A stretch of 34,588 nt of DNA from NCBI GenBank assembly GCA_035294245.1, contig DATGLG010000014.1, positions 1-34,588 of the forward strand, in the 5' to 3' direction. A program made the translations under genes and the position numbers. This stretch comes from DATGLG01 sp035294245 (GTDB lineage: Bacteria > Pseudomonadota > Alphaproteobacteria > JACZXZ01). How positions within the stretch are numbered: position 1 is the first letter of the stretch; the number at the start of each line of letters is the position of its first letter. The notes beneath the pieces were generated by a model. It was not told the DNA's origin. It did not search any database and worked only from the letters and a program-made list of their open reading frames with translations. Shown piece by piece: positions 15,591 through 23,135 of the stretch.

Positions 15591-17129
15591 CTATCCACCC
15601 GATCGACGATCGAGGAACTCTAAGAGAGCGGCGAGCAGGGCGGCATCGGTAATCACCCGCGGGATCTTATTCTGCCCACCGACGCGGCCGCGCGAGCGCA
15701 TCCACGCGGCGAAGCCACCCGGGGGTACAGCGCGGATCCGGGGCTCGCGCATCCCGACGCCGCCGGCGCGATGTACGGCATAATCGGCGTTGCGCACCGC
15801 CAGATCGCGATCGAGGGCCTCGGCGAAGGCTGCAAGGACGGGAGCGGTGGGTGTCTCCTCGGCGAACTCCACCACGAAGAGATGCCCGCCGCGCTCGCCT
15901 GCCTGCGATGGATAGAGCGGGGCCACGGTGTAATCAATGACGGAAAGCCCGACCGTTTCCGCCGCCGTCGCGACGGCGGCCTCGATTTCGGCATTGATCA
16001 GATGCTCGCCGAAGGCCGAGAGGGCGTAGCTCGTTCGCCCCGTGACGAGAAGGCGCGGCGGCGCGCGGTCGACGAGCATGACCGTATCGCCGAGCACATA
16101 GGCCCAGAGACCGGCGCAGCTCGTGAGAATCACGGCGTAATTCACGCCGGGCTCCGCTGTGGCGATCCAATGCCGCTTCGGATTCGCGCTCACCAGCTCC
16201 TCGGCCGGGACGAATTCATAGAAGAGACCGTTGTCCAGGATCAGCCGCAGGCCTTCCCCGGGTCCGCGGTCGGCGACTGCGATGAAGCCCTCGCTCGCGG
16301 GATAGACCTCCCGCAGCTCGGCGTGGCTGCCCTCGAGAAGGGTCTCGAAGGTCCGGCGATAGGGCGAGAAATCCACGCCGCCATGGGCTAGGAGCTCGAG
16401 ATGGGGGTAATAGCCGGCGAGCCGCCGCGAGGCACCTCCGCGGAGCTCGGCGAGCTTGTCGAAGAAGATCAGGAGCCAGGACGGCGTGCCGCTAATCGTG
16501 CGGATATCGGCCGCCAGCGAGAGCCGCGCCAGGCGAGCGATCTTGGCGTCCCAATCGGCGATCAGCGCCTCCTTGCGCGGCGGGAAGTAGCGCGGCCGCG
16601 CCCAGAGGGGGACCTCCTTCGCAGCAATGCCGCTCAAATCGCCACTCCAGATGCCGGGTGCTTGCCGTTCGAGCGCCAGGCTGCCGCCAAGCATGAAATT
16701 GCGGCCGCCGAGGACACGGCTGCGTGGACGGTTCGTCAGATGATGCGTGAACATGTCCAGCACCGCACGGCGATTCGCTGCGACCATCTCGCGGGACACG
16801 GGGATGTATTTCGTCTTCCCCGTCGTGGTTCCCGAGGTGACGGCGAGATAGGGAATATGTGAGGGCCAGGTTTGGCCGCCGAGCCTCGGGAAAACCGGCT
16901 GCCAGAACTCGCGCCAGAAGTCCTCGTAGCGGCGCAAGGGAACCGCTGCCTGATAATCATGGACGGAGCGCAGTCGCGCGAAGCCATGGCGCTTGCCGAA
17001 GGAGGTCGCTTGCGCGCGGCGCAGCAGGCTCAGGAGCTGTGCTTGCTGGGCCTCAGCCGCGTGCTCGCGGGCGAGCTGCCTGCGACGTCGCGCGGCGTAG
17101 AGATGAAGGAGTGGCGTGGCATCGAGCAT
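15591..17129 (-). CDS. GH3-family acyl-acid amido synthetase-like enzyme
   Basis: 512 residues, full length for the GH3 branch of the ANL adenylating superfamily. The phosphate-binding loop reads TSGTTTGKTKYIPVS (98-112), the acyl-AMP motif YPASEG is at 276-281, and the C-terminal hinge region has LVTGRTSYALSAFGEHL with the lysine- and arginine-rich end. Plant GH3 enzymes adenylate hormones such as indole-acetate or jasmonate and couple them to amino acids; the bacterial members are mostly uncharacterised. It starts 30 bases after the penicillin-acylase gene, in the same direction, so both are probably co-transcribed. That suggests a substrate that is conjugated by one enzyme and released by the other. 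Substrate unknown. Confidence 0.88.
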   Translation of the reverse strand: MLDATPLLHLYAARRRRQLAREHAAEAQQAQLLSLLRRAQATSFGKRHGFARLRSVHDYQAAVPLRRYEDFWREFWQPVFPRLGGQTWPSHIPYLAVTSGTTTGKTKYIPVSREMVAANRRAVLDMFTHHLTNRPRSRVLGGRNFMLGGSLALERQAPGIWSGDLSGIAAKEVPLWARPRYFPPRKEALIADWDAKIARLARLSLAADIRTISGTPSWLLIFFDKLAELRGGASRRLAGYYPHLELLAHGGVDFSPYRRTFETLLEGSHAELREVYPASEGFIAVADRGPGEGLRLILDNGLFYEFVPAEELVSANPKRHWIATAEPGVNYAVILTSCAGLWAYVLGDTVMLVDRAPPRLLVTGRTSYALSAFGEHLINAEIEAAVATAAETVGLSVIDYTVAPLYPSQAGERGGHLFVVEFAEETPTAPVLAAFAEALDRDLAVRNADYAVHRAGGVGMREPRIRAVPPGGFAAWMRSRGRVGGQNKIPRVITDAALLAALLEFLDRRSGG

Positions 17130-17159
17130 GTCGAGGCCTCGGGAGCCTTGCGATGCCGG

Positions 17160-19424
17160 TCAGGCGACAAGCTCGGTGACATGGCGCGCCCGCGCGCGAA
17201 CGGTCTCCAGCCGTAGGGGCACGTCGATAAAGGCGTTGTTGCGCCATAGCGTCACCTGATCGCCAGCGGTGGCGCTGCCCACCCAGCCGTCCTGCCCGCC
17301 CAGTAGCACGATATGATTTCGATCGTCGTCGGAAAGATCGCAAATCACGCGCGCGGTCGAGCCATAGCTTGCCGCATGACGGCGATTGGTCAAGGAATGG
17401 GCGGTCTTCATCACCGTTTCGCTGCTGCCGTCGGCGGGGAAATCGCCATAAAGAAAGCGCCGCCCGACCCAGGGAGTGGCGGCGAGCGGATGGGCGAGGC
17501 GCAGCCGGTGCAGCGCGCCCCAGCTCTGGAAGCGGCGAAAGCGGCGCGCCGCCCGGGGAAGGCTCTTGCGCAACGCCTCGATGAGATCCATGGGGGCCGC
17601 CGCCATCATATCATGCGAAAGCAGCGCGCGGGCTTGCCAGCCCGTATCGTAGAGGCGCCGCTTGGCGCGAGGAACGAGCGCGCGCGTAAGGTAATAGAGA
17701 AGGAGCTCGAAGGCGAGCGCGCCGGCCGAAGCCGCGCGATATCGCCCGTCCCACGCCGTGAGCGCCGCAAGGAGCTGCTGCTGGGCCGATCCCTCGTGCG
17801 GCGTCGACGAGAGTCCGCGCAGCGCGTCCCTCAATCGAGCCAGCAGCTCGGCCGCCGGCTGATGATAGACGTCCAGCAAAAGCCCGACGAGATCGCGCGC
17901 ATCGAGCTTCTCATCCGCTTCGATAAGCTGGGCAAGACGGCGCCAGCGGTCATCCGGTGAGAAGAAGAGACCCATCAGGATATCGGCCCGGCGGGGTCGC
18001 TCATTCGCGGAGACCAGATACCCTTCAGGAGGATCAACGCGCCCGGGCAGCTCGCCGGCGGTCAAGATACGCTTCCAGGGCGTCAACTTGCTCGGCTGCG
18101 GAAAAGGCTGTTGCGGCAGTGTGAGCGCACGCGCCGGAAGATGGGCTGCGGTGACCTGGCCGATCCGGCCGGACCGCTCAGCGCAGAGCATGGTCAAGCC
18201 GGGTACGGCGAATCCCCCGAGAGCCGCGCGAAATTCGTCATAGTCGCGGGCCTGGCCAACTCTCAGCATAGCCGTGATCTCGTCACTCGCGCGATGCCCG
18301 ATCCACTGCAGCGCCAAGATTTCGGGTCCATGCCAGCGCAAGGGCGCGGCATCGGTGATGATCGGACCGAAGGCAGTTTCGCGAATGGCGACGCTGTGCG
18401 GCCGGCCCCAACGCACGGCAATCCGTTCTGCGCGGACCTGGAACGCGTCGCGAGGAAGTGACGAGACATCCACGAGCTCGCTGCTCGCGGCGTGCAGATT
18501 GGTACCGGCCCAGGCGATCCAAGGGTTCCGGCCGATCGCGATAAAGGGCAAGCCGGGAATCATCAGCCCGATGGCGTGGTGGGAGGGCGAGCGATAGCCG
18601 GCGATGAGCCAGAGATTGGGCTGCGCCAGGCTGAGATGGGGATCGGCGGCGATCATCGGAGCGCCGCTGGCGCTGCGAGCGGCGGCAAGGGCCAGGGCAT
18701 TGCTCCCCGAGCGGCTGGCGGCGAGAAGGGCGGTCTCGAGCAGCGCGCGGCGGGCGGGCATCGCTTGGGTATCCAGAGCCGGTGTGATCGCGCTCTCGAC
18801 CAGGCGGCGCCAGGCCGCGGGCCAGTCGCCGGCTGCCCGCTGCTCGAGCAGGCGCAGCCAGACGAGCCAGCTCACGTCGCTGGCGATCAAGCGGCCCAAG
18901 GTCAGCGTATCCTCGACGCGCCACGGTTCCGGCTCGACGCCCAGGAGCTCGAATTCCGGTGGCAGCGTTTCCGCCCGCGCGATATAGGCGTTGATTCCGG
19001 CGACGTAGCCCTCGAGCCAGCGACGGGTCGCTGCGGGGAGCATGGCGAGACTGGCCGTCGCGGCGCGGCCATAGTCGAGAATGCGCAGCGCATGGTCGGC
19101 GCCGAGGGCGAGCGGCCCGATCATCTCGGCGAGCCGTCCTCGGCTCACGCGGCGGAGCAGCTCGATCTGGCCCAGCCGGAGATGAGCATGGACGACGCCG
19201 AGAGCGACCGCAAGGTCCTCGTCGCGTGCCGCCTCGATGAACGGCACCTGATGCGCGTCCCAGTAGATCGATACGCGCTCCGTGACCGGAAGCCCGGCCG
19301 TGGGGATCATCGCCAGCCGTTCTTTGAGCGTGCAGGCGCGATATCGGGGCGCCGTCAGAGCCATGCGCAGCCCGTGCGCCGCCCATAGCGCCGCACCTAT
19401 GCACCGGGTCACCGCAAAGGCCAT
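17160..19424 (-). CDS. Penicillin acylase (penicillin amidase) family Ntn hydrolase
   Basis: 754 residues. The alpha region has GVVHAHLRLGQIELLRRVSRGRLAEM (about 76-101). The catalytic Ser of the mature beta chain is Ser241 in SRSGSNALAL; after autocleavage before Ser241, its free amino group would act as nucleophile/base. Downstream SGAPMIAADPHL (253-264) is the conserved oxyanion-side segment. The enzyme hydrolyses amides: the family includes penicillin G acylase, cephalosporin acylase and acyl-homoserine-lactone acylases such as PvdQ. The N terminus is hydrophobic (about 5-25), so export is possible. AAGGAG lies upstream of ATG 19424. It leads a two-gene operon with the GH3-type gene; a 182-base divergent region separates it from the plus-strand proline racemase-like gene. 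Confidence 0.9.
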   Translation of the reverse strand: MAFAVTRCIGAALWAAHGLRMALTAPRYRACTLKERLAMIPTAGLPVTERVSIYWDAHQVPFIEAARDEDLAVALGVVHAHLRLGQIELLRRVSRGRLAEMIGPLALGADHALRILDYGRAATASLAMLPAATRRWLEGYVAGINAYIARAETLPPEFELLGVEPEPWRVEDTLTLGRLIASDVSWLVWLRLLEQRAAGDWPAAWRRLVESAITPALDTQAMPARRALLETALLAASRSGSNALALAAARSASGAPMIAADPHLSLAQPNLWLIAGYRSPSHHAIGLMIPGLPFIAIGRNPWIAWAGTNLHAASSELVDVSSLPRDAFQVRAERIAVRWGRPHSVAIRETAFGPIITDAAPLRWHGPEILALQWIGHRASDEITAMLRVGQARDYDEFRAALGGFAVPGLTMLCAERSGRIGQVTAAHLPARALTLPQQPFPQPSKLTPWKRILTAGELPGRVDPPEGYLVSANERPRRADILMGLFFSPDDRWRRLAQLIEADEKLDARDLVGLLLDVYHQPAAELLARLRDALRGLSSTPHEGSAQQQLLAALTAWDGRYRAASAGALAFELLLYYLTRALVPRAKRRLYDTGWQARALLSHDMMAAAPMDLIEALRKSLPRAARRFRRFQSWGALHRLRLAHPLAATPWVGRRFLYGDFPADGSSETVMKTAHSLTNRRHAASYGSTARVICDLSDDDRNHIVLLGGQDGWVGSATAGDQVTLWRNNAFIDVPLRLETVRARARHVTELVA

Positions 19425-19606
19425 TCGCGATCGCTCCTTACGGCGGAGGATGAACTCTATCCCGGGCGGTATTTAGCGGGCAATCCGACATAGAACGCGG
19501 AGCGGGGCGCTTCGATCCCCCGCGAAGACGTCCAGTCTTGCGCGGAACGCTCGCCTGATCCAGAGTGCCGCAGCGGCGCGCTTTGCCGCATCGCTCGGGG
19601 GGACGA

Positions 19607-20647
19607 ATGAAAGCCAAACGCGTTATTTCCGTTGTCGGCTGTCACGCGGAAGGCGAGGTCGGGGATGTCATAACCGGCGGCGTCCTGTCGCCCCCCGGCG
19701 CCACCATGTTCGAGAAGATGCAGGCCATGGAGCGCACGCAGGATCATATCCGACGGCTCCTCATGTGCGAGCCGCGAGGCAGCGTGGCGCGACATCTCAA
19801 TCTGCTGGTGCCGTCGACGCGACCCGATTGCGACGCCGGCGTGATCATCATGGAGCCCACGGAATACGTCCCGATGTCCGGCTCCAACATGATCTGCACC
19901 GTTACGGTCCTGGTCGAGACCGGGATCGTCCCCATGCGCGAGCCGGAAACCATCGTGACGATGGATACGCCGGCGGGGCCCGTGCGGGCTCGCGCGAGCT
20001 GCCGCGACGGCAAATGCGAAGCGGTCGAGCTCAGCAATGTTCCGTGCTTCGTCGATCGCCTCGACGCCAGCATCGAGGTGGAGGGCATCGGCACGGTGAC
20101 CCTGGACGTGGCCTATGGCGGCATGTTCTACGCCATCGTCGACGGCACGCGCCTCGGCTTCTCGGTAACGGCGGACGAGGCCCGCGATCTCGCGATCATG
20201 GGCGAGAAGATTCGCCTCGCCGCGCGGGCGCAGCTTGAGGCCGTCCATCCGGAGAACAGCGGTGTCCGCGGCGTCTCCATCGTGCAATTCAATCGTCCCT
20301 TTGCCGGCGTGGGCGCAATCAACCGGAACACCTGCATCGTCGCGCCCGGGCGCTCCGATCGCAGCCCGACAGGCACCGGAACCTGTGCAAGGATGGCCGT
20401 TCTCCATGCGCGCGGCCAGATGAAGGTGGGCGATACGCTGATCCATGAATCGCTCATCGGCTCCCGCTTCACCGGGCGCATCGCCGGCGTGGCGACCGTG
20501 GGCGGCCGGCCGGCTATTCTTCCGACCATCGAAGGGCGCGCCTGGATCACCGGCTTTCATCACTACGTGCTCGACGCCTCCGATCCTTATCCGCAGGGCT
20601 ATGTCGTCGCCGATACCTGGGGGGTCACCGGTACGCTTCGTCAATGA
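19607..20647 (+). CDS. Proline racemase-superfamily protein with Ser/Thr active-site pair
   Basis: 346 residues with the proline racemase/hydroxyproline epimerase fold. In proline racemases the two catalytic thiols are in MCGH and DRSPCGTGT; here the equivalents read MSGSN (Ser91) and DRSPTGTGT (Thr255), so neither is cysteine. Family knowledge: Cys/Cys is proline racemase or 4-hydroxyproline epimerase, Ser/Cys occurs in epimerases, and Cys/Thr in trans-3-hydroxyproline dehydratases; Ser/Thr is uncommon to my knowledge. ATG 19607 is chosen with GGGGGA upstream (TTG/ATG-like codons further up give only a short extension). The partner gene 47 bases on encodes a NIPSNAP protein. Racemase activity should not be assumed. 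Confidence 0.88.
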   Translation: MKAKRVISVVGCHAEGEVGDVITGGVLSPPGATMFEKMQAMERTQDHIRRLLMCEPRGSVARHLNLLVPSTRPDCDAGVIIMEPTEYVPMSGSNMICTVTVLVETGIVPMREPETIVTMDTPAGPVRARASCRDGKCEAVELSNVPCFVDRLDASIEVEGIGTVTLDVAYGGMFYAIVDGTRLGFSVTADEARDLAIMGEKIRLAARAQLEAVHPENSGVRGVSIVQFNRPFAGVGAINRNTCIVAPGRSDRSPTGTGTCARMAVLHARGQMKVGDTLIHESLIGSRFTGRIAGVATVGGRPAILPTIEGRAWITGFHHYVLDASDPYPQGYVVADTWGVTGTLRQ

Positions 20648-20694
20648 TCGTGTCGCCGCGCGGCGAGCTCGATCGATATGAAAGGGGGAGGCTC

Positions 20695-21021
20695 ATGATC
20701 TACGAGTTGCGGGTCTATCACTGCGTGCCCGGGCGGTTGCCCGCGCTGCTGAAGCGCTTCGAGACCATCACGCTCACCCTGTGGGAGCACCACGGCATCC
20801 GTCAGGCGGGATTCTGGACGGTGGCGGTGGGCGAGTCCAATCAGGACCTGTTCTATTTGCTGCAATGGGATTCGCTGGCGGAGCGGGAGAAGAAATGGAC
20901 CGCGTTCACGAAAGATCCGGAATGGATCACCAAGCGGGCCGAAACCGAGCGTGACGGTGCCATCGTGGCATCGATCACCAACACGATCCTGGAGCCGACG
21001 CGATTCTCGGCGCTGAAGTAG
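20695..21021 (+). CDS. NIPSNAP family protein
   Basis: 108 residues with the NIPSNAP pattern: MIYELRVYHCVPGRLPALLKRF at the start, HGIRQAGFWTVAVG in the middle, then DLFYLLQWDSLAEREKKWTAF and an end of the ferredoxin-like (dimeric alpha/beta barrel) type. Members are small dimeric proteins often encoded beside catabolic enzymes and of unclear reaction. AAAGGGGGAGG sits directly before ATG 20695. It follows the proline racemase-like gene by 47 bases on the same strand, so a shared degradative role is likely. Confidence 0.9.
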   Translation: MIYELRVYHCVPGRLPALLKRFETITLTLWEHHGIRQAGFWTVAVGESNQDLFYLLQWDSLAEREKKWTAFTKDPEWITKRAETERDGAIVASITNTILEPTRFSALK

Positions 21022-21041
21022 GCGCAATCGCCAGTGTGCTG

Positions 21042-21233
21042 CTAAGGCGAGTGCGCCATCGGATCATTGGCAAGCTCCTCGAGCCGCCGTGCCATCGGCA
21101 GCACGTCGGCGGCCTTGGCGGGGTCCTTTGCCGCGATCTCGCGCAGCTCCTGCGCCGCTTTCCGCAGGCGCGCCTTCAAGGCCTCGTTCGACTCGTTGGG
21201 CGCCCTTGCCGGCCTGCCGCGAAACTCCTCCAT
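21042..21233 (-). CDS. Hypothetical 63-residue helical protein
   Basis: ATG 21233 to stop at 21042. The composition is highly charged and alanine-rich (NEALKARLRKAAQELREIAAK and LPMARRLEELANDP), predicting two amphipathic helices. There is no signal or membrane segment. It converges on the NIPSNAP gene with a 20-base gap. Such small helical proteins are common in alphaproteobacteria; no family is named. The regular heptad-like spacing favours a real gene over a chance frame. Confidence 0.5.
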   Translation of the reverse strand: MEEFRGRPARAPNESNEALKARLRKAAQELREIAAKDPAKAADVLPMARRLEELANDPMAHSP

Positions 21234-21302
21234 CCCGCGACTTTGGTCACGCTGCAGGGCCGGCGAGGTGATATTTATGCGACAAATTTGGGAAGATTAA
21301 CC

Positions 21303-21434
21303 ATGGCCGCCATCCATCGCAGAAAGAAGCCCCGGCGCGAGGCGAGGCCGCCATCGGCCGGGGCAAAGGTTGCCGCTAGGATGTGGAAAAAATCTGTGCC
21401 CAAACGCGATGCGAGGCCAGTGATAAATACGTGA
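21303..21434 (+). CDS. Possible 43-residue basic peptide
   Basis: ATG 21303 follows a short AT-rich stretch (GGAAGATTAACC) and runs to TGA 21434. It encodes a lysine/arginine-rich chain (HRRKKPRREARPPS) without any membrane segment. It overlaps no other gene. No family is recognised, and basic peptides arise easily in GC-rich DNA, so this is tentative. Confidence 0.2.
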   Translation: MAAIHRRKKPRREARPPSAGAKVAARMWKKSVPKRDARPVINT

Positions 21435-21466
21435 TCCATGCGCCGCGGGGCGTAGAGAATCCGCGT

Positions 21467-22639
21467 TCAGCCGCCCGCCTGCGCTTTCCGCTCCACGTCC
21501 GGGGGGAGGAGCCGCTCCGCGCTGAAGCGCACGCAGACCGTCGTTCCGACGCCGAGTTCGCTTTTCAGCGAAAAGGCGCCGCCGTGCAGCTCGACGAGCG
21601 ATTTGGTCAGCGGCAGGCCGAGACCAGTCCCAGGGAAGCGGCGATTGAGGGTGTTCTCCACCTGCACGAAGGGCGTCATGGCCCTGACGAGGTCGGGCTC
21701 CGCGATGCCGATGCCGGTGTCGACGACGGTGAGAAGAAGCGCGCCCTCGTCGTCGAGCGCTGCAGTCACGGTGATCTGCCCGCCGGCGGGCGTAAACTTG
21801 ACTGCGTTCGAGAGAATATTGAGGAGAATCTGCTTGAGCATCCGCTCGTCGGCCCAGAGCGGGGGCAGCGTTTCCGGCGCTTCGCGAGTGATCGTGACCT
21901 TCGCCTTCTCCGCCCGGTCTCTGACGATGCCGAGGCAGGAATCGATCGCTGCCGGCACGTCGATGATGCTCTCGTTGAGATCGAGCTTGCCCGCCTCGAT
22001 GCGGGAGAGATCGAGGATATCGTTGATGATGGCGAGGAGGTGGGTGCCGCTCTCGTGGATGTGCTGGGCATATTCCTTATAGGTTTGGTTGCCGGCAGAG
22101 CCCAAGGCGTCATCCTTGATGATCTCGGAAAAGCCGATAATCGCATTGAGAGGCGTGCGCAGCTCGTGGCTCATATTGGCGAGAAACTGGGATTTCGCCC
22201 GGTTGGCGAACTCGGCGCGCTCCTTGGCGTCGTAGAGCTGCTGCAGGGTGCGCTTGCGCTCGATCGCGTAGCGCACCGCGCGCGAGATGAGGAAGCCGTC
22301 GCCCTGACCCTTCACCAGATAATCCTGGGCGCCGTTGGCAAGCGCGTCGACCGCGGTCTGCTCGTCGTTGAGGCCGCTCAGGACGATGATGGGCAGATGC
22401 GGCGCGCGCTGGAGGACACGGGCCACCGTGTCGAGCCCGCTCGCGTCCCTGAGCGTGAGATCGAGGAGGACGGCGTCGAAGCTCTCGGCGCCGATGCGGT
22501 CGAGGGCGTCGTTGAGACAATCGACGTGGCAGACCTCGATGCGCGGCTCGCCGGCCTCGGAGAGAAGCTCGCAGGTGAGCCGCGCGTCGCCTTGGTTGTC
22601 TTCGACGAGCAGGACCCTGATGGCGGAGGAAGGGGGCAT
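21467..22639 (-). CDS. Hybrid protein: receiver domain followed by histidine kinase
   Basis: 390 residues. An N-terminal receiver has phospho-acceptor Asp60 (AVLLDLTLRDASG) and Lys110 near YLVKG. Then comes a HisKA helix with phosphorylatable His158 (ANMSHELRTPLNAIIGFSEI), and a HATPase_c domain with N-box ILLNILSNAVKFTP (271-284), G1 DTGIGI (307-312) and G2 GTGLGL (337-342). No transmembrane segment, so cytoplasmic. It is the last of three tightly linked signalling genes; the start is 31 bases after the response regulator stop. Receiving phosphate at its own receiver and kinase activity in the same chain point to a relay step or cross-talk. The target is not in the window. Confidence 0.95.
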   Translation of the reverse strand: MPPSSAIRVLLVEDNQGDARLTCELLSEAGEPRIEVCHVDCLNDALDRIGAESFDAVLLDLTLRDASGLDTVARVLQRAPHLPIIVLSGLNDEQTAVDALANGAQDYLVKGQGDGFLISRAVRYAIERKRTLQQLYDAKERAEFANRAKSQFLANMSHELRTPLNAIIGFSEIIKDDALGSAGNQTYKEYAQHIHESGTHLLAIINDILDLSRIEAGKLDLNESIIDVPAAIDSCLGIVRDRAEKAKVTITREAPETLPPLWADERMLKQILLNILSNAVKFTPAGGQITVTAALDDEGALLLTVVDTGIGIAEPDLVRAMTPFVQVENTLNRRFPGTGLGLPLTKSLVELHGGAFSLKSELGVGTTVCVRFSAERLLPPDVERKAQAGG

Positions 22640-22670
22640 GGGGGAGCCGCGCGAGAAGGGCGAGCCCTTC

Positions 22671-23135
22671 TCAACCGGCCTCCACGCCGTGCGCGGAGGG
22701 GAGCTTCACGACAGTCAGCCAGAAGCTCTCGATCGCGCGTACGATGGTGATGAACTTGTCGAGGCCGACGGGCTTGGTGATGTAGCAATTCGCATGAAGC
22801 TCGTAGGTCTTGACGATGTCCTGCTCCGCCTCGGAGGTGGTGAGGACAACCACGGGGATGTTACGCAGCTTGGGATCGGCCTTGAGATCGGCAAGAACCT
22901 CCCGTCCGTCCTTGCGCGGCAGGTTGAGGTCGAGGAGGATGAGATCGGGCCGCGGCGCGGCCGCATAATCCCCTTCGCGGCGAAGAAAGCGCAACGCCTC
23001 GACGCCGTCGATCACGTGATGGCAGCTGTTGTGGATCTTGCCTTCTCGAAGCAGCTCGCGCGTCAGGCGGGCGTCGGCGGGATTATCCTCGACGAGGAGG
23101 ATTTCGACGGGTCGCGCGGGCCTGGTGTCGCTCAT
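22671..23135 (-). CDS. Single-domain response regulator (Rcp1-like)
   Basis: 154 residues containing a receiver domain only: acidic pocket VEDNPADARLTRELL (about 15-29), phospho-acceptor Asp69 in LILLDLNLPRKDG, Thr/Lys switch residues in VVLTTSEAEQD and YITKPVGLDKF. The PADARL and HHVIDGVEALRFLRREGDY pattern matches Rcp1-type partners of phytochrome-class kinases. There is no output domain. ATG 23135 follows GGAGGAG. Its first four bases overlap the stop of the upstream kinase (ATGA), which argues strongly that the kinase and this receiver are partners. Confidence 0.95.
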   Translation of the reverse strand: MSDTRPARPVEILLVEDNPADARLTRELLREGKIHNSCHHVIDGVEALRFLRREGDYAAAPRPDLILLDLNLPRKDGREVLADLKADPKLRNIPVVVLTTSEAEQDIVKTYELHANCYITKPVGLDKFITIVRAIESFWLTVVKLPSAHGVEAG

